Shown here: positions 1 to 8,379 of the stretch, piece after piece
Position numbering within the stretch: position 1 is the first letter of the stretch
Layout of the letters: the number at the start of each line of letters is the position of its first letter
Source: Streptomyces lienomycini
GTDB taxonomy: Bacteria > Actinomycetota > Actinomycetes > Streptomycetales > Streptomycetaceae
NCBI RefSeq assembly: GCF_027947595.1
Contig: NZ_CP116257.1
Coordinates: forward strand, 2,046,001-2,110,000
Reading direction: 5' to 3'
Length of the DNA stretch: 64,000 nucleotides
Notes under the pieces: generated by a model
The model's input: only the letters and a program-made list of their open reading frames with translations
Database searches by the model: none
What the model was told of the DNA's origin: nothing
Translations under genes and position numbers: made by a program

Positions 1-275
1 CCCTTGGCCTCCTCCCAGTGCGCGGGCACCCGGCCGTCCGGCAGCTTCAGCACGGTCAGCCGCAGGTCGGCGCCCGGGCAGAAGGCGGCGAGCGCGGCCC
101 GCTCCTCCCGCTCCCGCTCGCCGCCCCCGCCGGACAGCACCAGCGCGTCGACGCGCAGCCCCGGCCGCGCCCGGCACATCGCCAGCAGGGTGCCGCCCGC
201 GCCGATGGCGATGTCGTCGCAGTGCGCGCCCACCGCGACGATCCGCTCCGGGCTCCCGGCCCCGAGCCGGATCAC
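1..275 (-). CDS. PIG-L family deacetylase (3' end outside window)
   Basis: The visible 91 codons start at a GTG that overlaps the upstream stop codon as GTGA. They contain VGAHCDDIAIGAGGTLL, which is the AHxDD metal-binding motif of the PIG-L/LmbE zinc-dependent N-deacetylase family, although the usual proline is replaced by cysteine. Family members remove acetyl groups from N-acetylated sugars. As the last visible gene of the exopolysaccharide operon it probably deacetylates a sugar precursor or the polymer. The C-terminal half lies beyond position 1, so length and remaining catalytic residues cannot be checked. Confidence 0.85.
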   Translation of the reverse strand, partial: MIRLGAGSPERIVAVGAHCDDIAIGAGGTLLAMCRARPGLRVDALVLSGGGGEREREERAALAAFCPGADLRLTVLKLPDGRVPAHWEEAK

Positions 276-1081
276 GCCCGTACCCCGGCCGGGTGCGCCG
301 CCGCGCCGTCCCGCTCCCACACGGCCCACGGGCGCTCGCCGCGGGTGTAGGCGGCGTCGAGCGCGGCCCGCTCCTTCACGGTGTCGGTCGGCTTCCAGAA
401 GCCCCGGTGCTGGTGCGCCACCAGCCGCCCCCGCTTGGCGAGTTGGGCGCAGCCGTCGGCGACCAGGTCGCCGTCCTCCGGTATGTGGTCGAAGACCTCC
501 TGGCGGAGCACGAAGTAGCCGCCGTTCTCCCACAGCGGCAGTTCGCTCACCGCGGTGATGCCTCCCACCAGCCCGTCCTCGCCCAGGTCCACGCAGTGGA
601 ACGAGGACTGCGGCGGCACCACCATCATCGACGCGCCGGCGTCGCGCCGGGCGAAGTTGTCGATCATCGTCGGCAGCGGGGCGTCGGTGAGCACGTCGGC
701 GTAGTTGGCGAGGAACATCTCGTCGCCGTCCAGGTGGTGGCGCACCCGGCGCAGCCGTTCCCCGATCGGCGACTCGATGCCAGTCTGCGCGAAGGTGATC
801 GTCCAGTCCGAGATGTCGGTCGACAGCAGCTCGGTCCGTCCGCCGCGCAGGACGAAGTCGTTGGACGTCGTCTCCTCGTAGTTGAGGAAGAAGTCCTTGA
901 TGTGGTGCGCCCCGTAGCCGAGGCACAGGATGAACTCCCGGTGCCCGAAGTGCGCGTAGTAGCGCATGACGTGCCAGATCAGCGGGCGCGGGCCGACCAT
1001 CGCCATCGGCTTGGGCACGTCGTCGGATGCGCCGCTGCGCATGCGCATCCCGTAACCGCCGCAGAACAGTACGACCTTCAT
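272..1081 (-). CDS. Sugar nucleotidyltransferase, glucose-1-phosphate cytidylyltransferase-like
   Basis: This 269-residue protein activates a sugar 1-phosphate with an NTP. The N-terminus has a GGYGMRM glycine-rich nucleotide loop (residues 9-15) followed by PKPM and GPRPLIWHVM, the layout of RfbF-type cytidylyltransferases, and the length suits that family. ATG overlaps the stop of the methyltransferase gene (ATGA), which fixes the start, and its own stop overlaps the deacetylase start (GTGA). It presumably supplies an activated sugar, possibly CDP-linked, for a branched or deoxy sugar made with the neighbouring C-methyltransferase. The exact nucleotide and sugar cannot be read from sequence. 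Confidence 0.88.
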   Translation of the reverse strand: MKVVLFCGGYGMRMRSGASDDVPKPMAMVGPRPLIWHVMRYYAHFGHREFILCLGYGAHHIKDFFLNYEETTSNDFVLRGGRTELLSTDISDWTITFAQTGIESPIGERLRRVRHHLDGDEMFLANYADVLTDAPLPTMIDNFARRDAGASMMVVPPQSSFHCVDLGEDGLVGGITAVSELPLWENGGYFVLRQEVFDHIPEDGDLVADGCAQLAKRGRLVAHQHRGFWKPTDTVKERAALDAAYTRGERPWAVWERDGAAAHPAGVRA

Positions 1082-2313
1082 GACTTCCCCTCGACGATGC
1101 TCAGGTTCGGCACGGGAAAGACCAGCCGGCCGCCCCAGTCGTGCACGAAGGACAGCTGCTCGACCAGCTCGGCCCGCAGGTTCCACGGGAGGACGAGCAC
1201 GTAGTCCGGCCGGTCGGCGGCGATGCGCTCGGGCGGCAGGATCGGGATGCGGGTGCCCGGGGTGAACCTGCCGTGCTTGTACGGGTTGCGGTCGACCGTG
1301 TACGCGAGCAGGTCCGGCCGGACGCCGCAGTGGTTGAGCAGGGTGTTGCCCTTGCCCGGGGCGCCGTAGCCGACCACCGTCTCGCCGCGCTCGGCCGCCT
1401 CGACAAGGAACCGCAGCAGGTCCCGGCGCACCTTGGCCACCCGGGCGGAGAACTCGGCGTACCCGGTCAGCTCCTGGAGCCCGGCGGCCTTCTCCCGGTC
1501 CAGCACCTCGGCCACCCGGGCGCTCGGCTCGCCGGCCGCCCCGGCCGGACGGGCCCACAGCCGGATGGAACCGCCGTGCGTGGGCAGCAGTTCGACGTCC
1601 ACGAGGGTGAGCCCGCCGCTCGCCAGCGCCCGGGCCGCGGACGCGACCGTGTAGTACTGGAAGTGCTCGTGGTAGATCGTGTCGTACTGGTTCTCCTCGA
1701 TCAGGGTCAGCAGGTGCTGCACCTCGACGGAGACCCAGCCGTCGTCGGCGACCAGGGCGCGCAGGCCCTCGGTGAAGCCGACGACGTCGGGTATGTGCGC
1801 GTACACGTTGTTGGCCACGACCAGGTCGGCAGGTCCGTGCTCCGCGCGGACGGCCGAGCCGGTCGCCGGGTCCAGGAACGCGGTGAGCGTCGGCACCCCC
1901 GCCTCCCGCGCCGCCGCCCCCACGTTCACCGACGGCTCGACGCCCAGGCAGCGCACCCCGCGGTCCACCAGGTGCTTCAGCAGGTAGCCGTCGTTGCTCG
2001 CCACCTCGACCACGAAGGCGTCGGAGTCCAGGCCCAGCCGGTCCACGGCGTCGGTGACGAACGTACGCGCGTGCTCCACCCAGGACGTCGAGTAGGAGGA
2101 GAAGTACGCGTACTGCGTGAAGGTCTCCTCCGGCGTGATCAGCGGCGGTATCTGCGCGAGCCAGCAGTCGGTGCAGACCCGCAGGTGCAGCGGGTATGTC
2201 GGCTCCGGCCGGTCCAGTTGGTCCGCGGCGAGGAAACTCTCGCACGGCGGCGTCGCCCCCAGGTCGACGACGCTCGCCATCGCATCGGAGCCGCAGAGTC
2301 GGCATCGTGTCAT
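1078..2313 (-). CDS. Sugar C-methyltransferase (TylCIII/NovU type)
   Basis: A 411-residue SAM-dependent methyltransferase with the three-part layout of NDP-hexose C-methyltransferases. It has an N-terminal zinc-binding region with paired cysteines (CRLC at residues 4-7 and CTDC near 52-55), a Rossmann SAM-binding core containing VVEVASNDGYLL, and a C-terminal domain with YGAPGKGNTLLN. The motif YHEHFQYYT is also typical of the family. These enzymes methylate a carbon of a 4-keto-6-deoxy sugar nucleotide. Both ends overlap neighbouring genes as ATGA, so it is translationally coupled within the operon and probably works on the sugar activated by the adjacent nucleotidyltransferase. Confidence 0.9.
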   Translation of the reverse strand: MTRCRLCGSDAMASVVDLGATPPCESFLAADQLDRPEPTYPLHLRVCTDCWLAQIPPLITPEETFTQYAYFSSYSTSWVEHARTFVTDAVDRLGLDSDAFVVEVASNDGYLLKHLVDRGVRCLGVEPSVNVGAAAREAGVPTLTAFLDPATGSAVRAEHGPADLVVANNVYAHIPDVVGFTEGLRALVADDGWVSVEVQHLLTLIEENQYDTIYHEHFQYYTVASAARALASGGLTLVDVELLPTHGGSIRLWARPAGAAGEPSARVAEVLDREKAAGLQELTGYAEFSARVAKVRRDLLRFLVEAAERGETVVGYGAPGKGNTLLNHCGVRPDLLAYTVDRNPYKHGRFTPGTRIPILPPERIAADRPDYVLVLPWNLRAELVEQLSFVHDWGGRLVFPVPNLSIVEGKS

Positions 2314-3551
2314 GTGCTGTCCCCATCCCCCCTGCCCACGCGGGTGTCCCCGCCGCGAGCCATGGCCGACCGCCCCGCGATCGCGGTGCGGTACCCCTCC
2401 ACGAGACGCTCCAGCCCGACGGCCGGGCTGAAGTCCCGCTCGTAACGGCGCCGGGCCGCCTCTCCCATCTCCCGGCCGAGGCCGGGAGCGGCCGTGATCC
2501 GGCGCAGACAGGCCGCGAGCGAGGCGGCCTCGCCCGGCCGGTGCAGCAGCCCGCTCACCCCGTCCTCGACCAGTTCGACGAAGGCGCCGTGACCGGCGGC
2601 GACGGCCGGGACCTCCGCCGCCATCGCCTCCACGACCACCAGGCCGAACGCCTCCAGCCACGTCGAGGGAGCCACCACGGCCACCGACCGCGCGACGATG
2701 CGCCCGCACTCGGCCGGGTCCAACAGGCCGGCGTAGCGCACGTCGTCCCGGCCCGCGGCCCAGGCGGTCACCTCCCGCTCCAACGGCCCCGTGCCGGCGA
2801 TCACCAGCGGCACGCCCACACCGCCGTCGGCGGCGATCTCGTCCCACGCGGCCATCAGCAGCCGGATGCCCTTGGCCTCGGCGAGCCGGCCGAGGTACAG
2901 CAGGTGCTCGCCGGGGCCCGAGCGGCGGACCTCCGGCTCCGGCACGAAGTTGTGCTTCACCGCCAGCCGCCCGGCCGGCATCCCGGCCCGCACCAGGACC
3001 TCGCGCTGCGCCGCCGAGATGCAGAAGAACCGGTCGACCCCGGACCACCACCGCCGCCGGTTGACCGACAGGCCGACCGCGAGCGGCACCGTCGCCAGCC
3101 GGGAACCGCGGTAGCAGCCGTGCCGGACCGCGGGCAGCGGCGTCGAACCCACGCACTCGGCGCACGGCCGGCCGTCCCGCTGCAGCGTGCCGGGCGGGCA
3201 GACCTGGGTGTAGTTGTGCAGCGTGGCCACGGCCGGCACGTCGACGTCGGCACAGGCCGCCAGCACCGCGGGCGACAGGAGCGGGAACACGTTGTGGACG
3301 TGCACCACGTCCGGCCGCCCCGTGCGCAGCCGCCCGGCCAACTCGGTGCGGACCCCCGGATTCCACGGCACGAGCAGCGGCACCGCCACCTTGCCGAGCA
3401 GGGACCGCCCGGCGATGTCGTCGCTGCGCCGCTCGAACACCTCGACGCGATGGCCGGCCGCCCGCAGCAGCGCCACCTCCTGGTCGACGACCCTGTTCTC
3501 CCCGCTCGGCTGCGCGGAGTTGTAGCGGTTGTGCACCACGAGGACGTGCAT
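2310..3551 (-). CDS. GT4 family glycosyltransferase
   Basis: A 413-residue retaining glycosyltransferase of the GT-B fold. The N-terminus VHNRYNSAQPSGENRVVDQE and a Cys-rich loop (CPPGTLQRDGRPCAEC) are typical of polysaccharide-cluster GT4 enzymes. The C-terminal donor-binding half carries LYLGRLAEAKG and the E-x7-E region around PSTWLEAFGLVVVEAMA. It probably transfers a sugar to the lipid-linked repeat unit at the cytoplasmic face of the membrane. It starts 2 bp after the polymerase gene stop and its own stop overlaps the methyltransferase start. Donor and acceptor are unknown. Confidence 0.9.
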   Translation of the reverse strand: MHVLVVHNRYNSAQPSGENRVVDQEVALLRAAGHRVEVFERRSDDIAGRSLLGKVAVPLLVPWNPGVRTELAGRLRTGRPDVVHVHNVFPLLSPAVLAACADVDVPAVATLHNYTQVCPPGTLQRDGRPCAECVGSTPLPAVRHGCYRGSRLATVPLAVGLSVNRRRWWSGVDRFFCISAAQREVLVRAGMPAGRLAVKHNFVPEPEVRRSGPGEHLLYLGRLAEAKGIRLLMAAWDEIAADGGVGVPLVIAGTGPLEREVTAWAAGRDDVRYAGLLDPAECGRIVARSVAVVAPSTWLEAFGLVVVEAMAAEVPAVAAGHGAFVELVEDGVSGLLHRPGEAASLAACLRRITAAPGLGREMGEAARRRYERDFSPAVGLERLVEGYRTAIAGRSAMARGGDTRVGRGDGDST

Positions 3552-3553
3552 GG

Positions 3554-4819
3554 TCAGATCACCTCCGAACTTCGGGCCCACCGCGGGACACGCCGTCGAG
3601 AGGGCTTCTCGAACGCCGTGCGGGCCTCGGACGGCGTGCGGGGCGCGTCCGCCCCACCGCCGGCGGCGGGTGCCGCGAGCAGGGAGGCGGCCACGGCCAG
3701 ATGCAGCAGGTACGGCGAGGCGTCGCCCAGACCGGCCTCGGTGTAGGACGCGAGCGCGCAGTAGCTGATCAGGAAGATCGCGCAGGCCCTCGGCAGCGAC
3801 GGCGGCCGCAGCAGCGCCACCCCGCCCAGCACGACGACCACCGCCGCGACCAGGGCGATGCCGGTCAGCCCCTGCTCGTGGTAGACGGCCAGCCAGCTGT
3901 TGTCGATCGGCAGCCCGTCGAAGGACTTGTCGCCCAGGCCGACGCCGAACCATTCCTCCCCCGTGGTCCGGGGCGCCGCCAGCAGGGCGTCCCAGACCTT
4001 GGCCCGGCCGGTCAGGTTGCTGAAGTTCTCCTGGCTCTGGCCGCGCAGGAACCACGCGTGCAGCGCGGAGGCGAACCCGACGGCGGCCACCGCGGCGCAC
4101 AGGGCCGCCCAGGCGAAGAACCGGCGGGCCGCGGCACTGGTCAGCACGAGCGAACCGATCGCCAGCACCAGACCGACGAGCAGCCCGAGCATGGCCGTGC
4201 GGGTGTGGGTCAGCAGGAGCACGGCCAAGGACGGCACCACGACCAGCGCCGCGCTGCGCCCGTCGGTCCGGCGGCCCACGACGAGCAGCACGGTGAGCCC
4301 GATGATCACCGCGGCGTACTGCCCGATCTGCGGCGGCGTCAGCGGCCACAACGCGCCGACCAGCCGCCCGCCGTAGACGTCGGGCAGGGCGGCGCCGGGG
4401 GAGACCAGCGCCCCCGCGACCACCGACGCGAGCACCGCGAAGTAGATCCGGATGTGGTGCCGGACGAACGTCAGGCCGCCGTCCCACCAGCGGCTGAGCA
4501 GCCACAGCGTGGCCACGAAGACCGCCAGCCGGCCGCAGCGGAACAGCGCGCCGAACCCCGCCTCCAGGTCCGCGCTGGAGATCAGGCTCGGCACCAGCAG
4601 CAGGGTGAGCAGGAAGACGTACGCGCTGGGCCGCACCCGCAGCCGGAGGTTGAGGGCCAGCGCCAGCGTGAACGCGCCGACCAGCGCCCCCATGGTGACC
4701 ATCTGGATGAGCGAGCGGGGCAGCGGAACGATGGTCTCCGCCCCGGTGGAGCCGAGGGTGTTGAGGATCAGCAGCCCCCAGGCCGTGCCGACCGCCTTCG
4801 GTGTGCGGTTCGCGTCCAT
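3554..4819 (-). CDS. Wzy-like polysaccharide polymerase / O-antigen ligase family membrane protein
   Basis: A 421-residue integral membrane protein with about ten to twelve hydrophobic segments and one large extracytoplasmic loop after residue 270. That loop contains a WFLRGQS stretch and a conserved-looking GVGLGDKSFDGLPIDNSWL motif, the arrangement of the O-antigen ligase/Wzy superfamily. In this operon it most likely polymerises lipid-linked repeat units on the outer face of the membrane, with the two Wzz-like proteins setting chain length. The start ATG lies one base after the preceding stop codon. Such proteins diverge fast, so polymerase versus ligase is inferred from context. Confidence 0.8.
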   Translation of the reverse strand: MDANRTPKAVGTAWGLLILNTLGSTGAETIVPLPRSLIQMVTMGALVGAFTLALALNLRLRVRPSAYVFLLTLLLVPSLISSADLEAGFGALFRCGRLAVFVATLWLLSRWWDGGLTFVRHHIRIYFAVLASVVAGALVSPGAALPDVYGGRLVGALWPLTPPQIGQYAAVIIGLTVLLVVGRRTDGRSAALVVVPSLAVLLLTHTRTAMLGLLVGLVLAIGSLVLTSAAARRFFAWAALCAAVAAVGFASALHAWFLRGQSQENFSNLTGRAKVWDALLAAPRTTGEEWFGVGLGDKSFDGLPIDNSWLAVYHEQGLTGIALVAAVVVVLGGVALLRPPSLPRACAIFLISYCALASYTEAGLGDASPYLLHLAVAASLLAAPAAGGGADAPRTPSEARTAFEKPSRRRVPRWARSSEVI

Positions 4820-4820
4820 C

Positions 4821-6398
4821 TCAGCCCCCCGCCCGCGGGCCGAGGGTGCTGCCCGCGTCCTGCCGGTAGGGCTCGGCCTGCCACCGGTCGAAGTCCAGCA
4901 CCCGGCTCGGGTCGTGGACGACGAACTTCCACGGCCCGACGTAGACGTTGTCGTGCCAGCGGTTGTGCTGGTCCAGGGTGATCGCCTCGGCCACCCGCTC
5001 GCCCTGGTAGGGGGACCAGTCGGGGTACGTGCCGTAGTTGGCGAGCACCGCCATCCGGTCGCACTTCTCGGTGCAGTCGAGGACGGACTTGTCCAGCACG
5101 AAGCGGTTGTCGTGGATGTCCACCCGCTGGGTCTTCCACCGGCAGTCGGCGTACAGCGGTGCGGAGGCGATCCCCGGCCGGGCACATCGGTCGGGGCTGT
5201 CCACCAGCAGCGTGCAGACGCCGGAGGAGGTGTTGGCCGGGCTGTTGCAGAACCGGTCGGCGTTCTCCCACAGGGTGATCCCGGACCAGTTGTCCTCCAG
5301 CACGTTCCGGTAGATCTCGATCCTGTCCGTGCGGGCCGGGACCCGGGGTTCGCCGCCGGACTCGGACACGTAGACGGTCGCGAACGGGAAGTCGTCGCCG
5401 CGCTCGGCGTACCTGCGGCCCTCGACCCGGTTGTTCCCCCGGATCGTGTTCCGGCGGACGACCGCGTTGTAGCTGGTCTCGTAGATCAGCGCGGCACCGT
5501 CGTTGGCCTCCAGCACGTTGTCCTCGATGAGGAAGTCGTTGTTGTTGGTGTCCGCCCACAGCCCGGTCCCGCGGTTGTCGTGCACCCAGTTGCCGCGGAT
5601 GTCGGCGCCGTCGACGGCCCAGAACTTGACGCCCCCGGTGCAGCCGCAGCCCTCACGCCGCAGTTCCCAGTCGCCGGTGTTGTTGCCGGTGATCTCGTTG
5701 CCCTCGACCACCAGGTCGCGGAGGGGGCCGTCGCCCTTGTACGCGTTCATGCCGTACTGCCCGTTGTCGCGCAGGCAGCTGGCGCGCACCTGCTGGCGGG
5801 CACCGGCCATCAGCCCCGCGCCGGAGTTGTCCCGGATCGTCGTGTGCTCGACGACCCACCCGTCGGCCGAGTCGTGGTTGACGACGCCCTCGTCGTGCGG
5901 CGCGACGAAACCCCGCACGGTCAGATGGCGGATGGTGACGTCGGGCGCCTTGCCGCCGAACGCGTACTGGTTGGTCTTCCGGCCGTCCAGCACCGCGCCC
6001 GGCGCCCCGAGGTAGGTGTCGCCCTCCTTCGGGGCGACCTGCGCGTAGCGGTCCGGGGCGAGCGTGTGCGTGCCGGGACGCAGCCAGAACGTGGTGTGCG
6101 GGGGGCTGCTTCCGGTCTTGGCCGCCAGGTCGCCCGGGACGGCCGGGTCGACCGTCACCGCGCCCGCCGGTGCCTTCGCCGGACCGGGCTCGGGATCGGC
6201 GCACACCCGGGCCGCGGACGGCGCCCCTGAGGCGGACCCGGACCCGGACCCGGACGCGGACGCGGACGCGGACGCGGACGGCGCGTCGGTCGGCTGCGGC
6301 CGTGCGTCCGACGTGCCGCTGTCGCAGCCGGCCGTCGCCAGCAGGACCAGTACCAGCGGCGCCACCGGCCAGGCCCGGCGCCCCCACGTGCTCCCCAC
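4821..6398 (-). CDS. Secreted right-handed beta-helix lipoprotein
   Basis: A 525-residue exported protein. The N-terminus has a signal sequence ending in a lipobox-like ATAGC, so it is probably anchored to the membrane. A Ser/Ala/Gly linker follows (residues about 37-60), encoded by a hexanucleotide tandem repeat. The rest is rich in short repeated strands such as VVEGNEITGN, IEDNVLEAND and VRRNTIRGNN, the signature of parallel beta-helix carbohydrate-active proteins (pectate-lyase/NosD-like). It may bind, epimerise or cleave the polymer outside the cell. The start is GTG, 16 bp after the heparinase-like gene. Catalytic residues were not identified. Confidence 0.82.
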   Translation of the reverse strand: MGSTWGRRAWPVAPLVLVLLATAGCDSGTSDARPQPTDAPSASASASASGSGSGSASGAPSAARVCADPEPGPAKAPAGAVTVDPAVPGDLAAKTGSSPPHTTFWLRPGTHTLAPDRYAQVAPKEGDTYLGAPGAVLDGRKTNQYAFGGKAPDVTIRHLTVRGFVAPHDEGVVNHDSADGWVVEHTTIRDNSGAGLMAGARQQVRASCLRDNGQYGMNAYKGDGPLRDLVVEGNEITGNNTGDWELRREGCGCTGGVKFWAVDGADIRGNWVHDNRGTGLWADTNNNDFLIEDNVLEANDGAALIYETSYNAVVRRNTIRGNNRVEGRRYAERGDDFPFATVYVSESGGEPRVPARTDRIEIYRNVLEDNWSGITLWENADRFCNSPANTSSGVCTLLVDSPDRCARPGIASAPLYADCRWKTQRVDIHDNRFVLDKSVLDCTEKCDRMAVLANYGTYPDWSPYQGERVAEAITLDQHNRWHDNVYVGPWKFVVHDPSRVLDFDRWQAEPYRQDAGSTLGPRAGG

Positions 6399-6414
6399 GC
6401 GCCCTCCCTCCTTC

Positions 6415-8379
6415 CTAGCCTCGGAACCCGAGGACGGTGGTGAACCCCCGGGAGCCGTCGGTGAAGCCGGTGCCGACCAGCGTCGTGGCGGGCTCCTTGC
6501 GTCCGAAACCGGGGGAGTACCAGCCCAGCGGCGGTGCGGTCTCGCCGCGACGGGCCCGCCAGGACAACTCCCCGGGCAGGTCGAGCACGGCGGAGCGCTC
6601 CTCGCCGTCCACGGCCCAGGTCAGCACCGCACGGTTCCCGTCCAGTTCGGCGGCGACCGCCGGGCCGAGGTGGAACGCCAGCCGCACCGCCCGGCGCGGG
6701 CCGCTCACCTCGTCCACCACCCTCAACCGGCCGCTCGCGGGGTCCAGTTCCACCCGGCGGCGGTGCACGGAGGGCCCGTAGCCGTCGTGCTCGGCCAGCC
6801 AGCGCGACGGCCCCTCCTCGGACGTCTCCGCGACCAGGACGCGGCTGCGGGCGTGCCGGGTCCACAGGAACGGACCCCCGGAGGCGGACTGGTCCCCGCC
6901 GTCCAGTTGCAGGGTGTTGTGGCCGAGGGTCGACCGGAAGTACCGCCGCCACTCGGGCTGTCCGTGGTAGCAGAACGTCCCCGGGTCGGCGAGCACGTCG
7001 ACCCCGTCGTGCCGGACCTCCACGGCCAGCGCGTCCGCGTGGGCGTGCGCGGCGATGGACAGGAAGCCGTGCGGCCCGCCGTCGCACCGGCACCAGATCC
7101 CGGACGGACTGCGCAGAACGGTGAGCCCCGCGTCGGCGAAGTGGCCGGGCCGGCTCGCCGGACGCCGGACCCGCCGCGCCGCGTCCGGCCGGGCGTCCGC
7201 GTCCGGCCGCACGAGCGCCGCCAGCAGCGTGGTGCGCACATCGGTGCCGGTCACCACCGGCCACCAGTCGAGCCGACCGAACACGGCGTCCCCGGTGGCC
7301 AGCAGCGAGCCCCAGCGGTCGGTGCCCGCGCCGTCCACCACCAGACCGTGCCCGTCGTCCGCGTCCCCCTGGCGCGGTGGCCGCAACCGGCCGTCCACGA
7401 CGGCCGCGAGCGCGTCGGTCATCCGCAGCAGCACCAACCGCACCGACGGCGGGACCGGTACCCGGGCCGCGTCCGCCTCCGCCAGCGCGGCCAGCCCCAG
7501 CTCCAGCACCAGCCCGTGGTACTCGGTGGCCAGCTCCCGGTTGAGACCGGAGCCGAACGTGTTGCCCCGCAGATGCCGGTCCAGCGACCGCAGCGCCTCG
7601 GCACGCCAGCGCGCGGAGGCGGGGAACCACCCGAACGCGCAGGCCGCCGCGAACTGCCCCGCCGTCTCGGCGACGGCGTGGTTGTTCGCCGAGGAACCCC
7701 GGCTCGGGAAGGCGGCCAGCCAGCGCTGGTGGTGCCAGATCTGGTCCCGCGCCACCGGGTTGCCCTCGAACAGGGCGGCCGCGCCCGGCCAGCCGTCGAG
7801 CAGCCTGCGGACCCACACCCACGACAGCAGCCGGATACCCAGCTCGATGCCACTGGTCCAGTGCACCGAGCGCAGCGGCGGGTTGGCCGCCCACCACGAC
7901 CGCAGGTGCGCGGCCACCCGCTCCGCGTACCGGTCGTCGCCGGTGAGGGCGTAGGCGGCGGCGAGCCGGGTCAGGTACTGGTGCCGGGAGGGCTCCCAGA
8001 TCTGCTTGATGTCGCCGACCGCGTCCTCGTCGCGGTACGGCACGTCGAAGGCGTAGCCCGCCGGGGCCCGGCGCCCGGTCTTCGGGTCGTACGCCCAGTC
8101 CGGGTCGGCCAGGTCGTCGCGGGCCACCCCGAAGAACTCGGCGTGCCCGTCCATCAGCCGGTCCGCCTCGGCGACCAGACGCTTCGCGGCGTCCGGCGGC
8201 ACCGCGGCGAGCGTCCCCGCGGGCAGTACGGCGGTGAACCGCGCGCCGGTCACCGCGGGGCTCTTAGGCGGCGCGGACCGCCAGCGCCGCCTGCGCACCG
8301 CGTCGCCCACCCGGCCGCCGACCTCCCGCGGCCCCATCCGGGACAGGCGCCGCAGGTACCAGCCCGTGCTCATGGTCAT
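6415..8379 (-). CDS. Heparinase II/III family protein (alginate-lyase-like)
   Basis: A 654-residue protein with an N-terminal alpha-helical toroid domain (about residues 60-330, including DIKQIWEPSRHQYL, a hallmark of the family, and SSANNHAVAE) and a C-terminal beta-sheet heparinase II/III domain. The latter contains HAHADALAVEVRHDG, GTFCYHG and RSTLGHNTLQLDG, which carry the His and Tyr residues expected of the polysaccharide lyase site. No signal peptide is evident, as in many cluster-encoded homologues. It probably cleaves a uronate-containing polymer or intermediate. ATG overlaps the upstream stop as ATGA; a second in-frame ATG is two codons downstream. Homologues are common beside two-domain oxidoreductases like the one here. 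Confidence 0.88.
   Translation of the reverse strand: MTMSTGWYLRRLSRMGPREVGGRVGDAVRRRRWRSAPPKSPAVTGARFTAVLPAGTLAAVPPDAAKRLVAEADRLMDGHAEFFGVARDDLADPDWAYDPKTGRRAPAGYAFDVPYRDEDAVGDIKQIWEPSRHQYLTRLAAAYALTGDDRYAERVAAHLRSWWAANPPLRSVHWTSGIELGIRLLSWVWVRRLLDGWPGAAALFEGNPVARDQIWHHQRWLAAFPSRGSSANNHAVAETAGQFAAACAFGWFPASARWRAEALRSLDRHLRGNTFGSGLNRELATEYHGLVLELGLAALAEADAARVPVPPSVRLVLLRMTDALAAVVDGRLRPPRQGDADDGHGLVVDGAGTDRWGSLLATGDAVFGRLDWWPVVTGTDVRTTLLAALVRPDADARPDAARRVRRPASRPGHFADAGLTVLRSPSGIWCRCDGGPHGFLSIAAHAHADALAVEVRHDGVDVLADPGTFCYHGQPEWRRYFRSTLGHNTLQLDGGDQSASGGPFLWTRHARSRVLVAETSEEGPSRWLAEHDGYGPSVHRRRVELDPASGRLRVVDEVSGPRRAVRLAFHLGPAVAAELDGNRAVLTWAVDGEERSAVLDLPGELSWRARRGETAPPLGWYSPGFGRKEPATTLVGTGFTDGSRGFTTVLGFRG

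Noticed and set aside
1078..2313. Cysteine pairs suggesting a radical-SAM enzyme
   Set aside because: The pattern is two CxxC pairs of a zinc-binding domain in a sugar C-methyltransferase, not CxxxCxxC.
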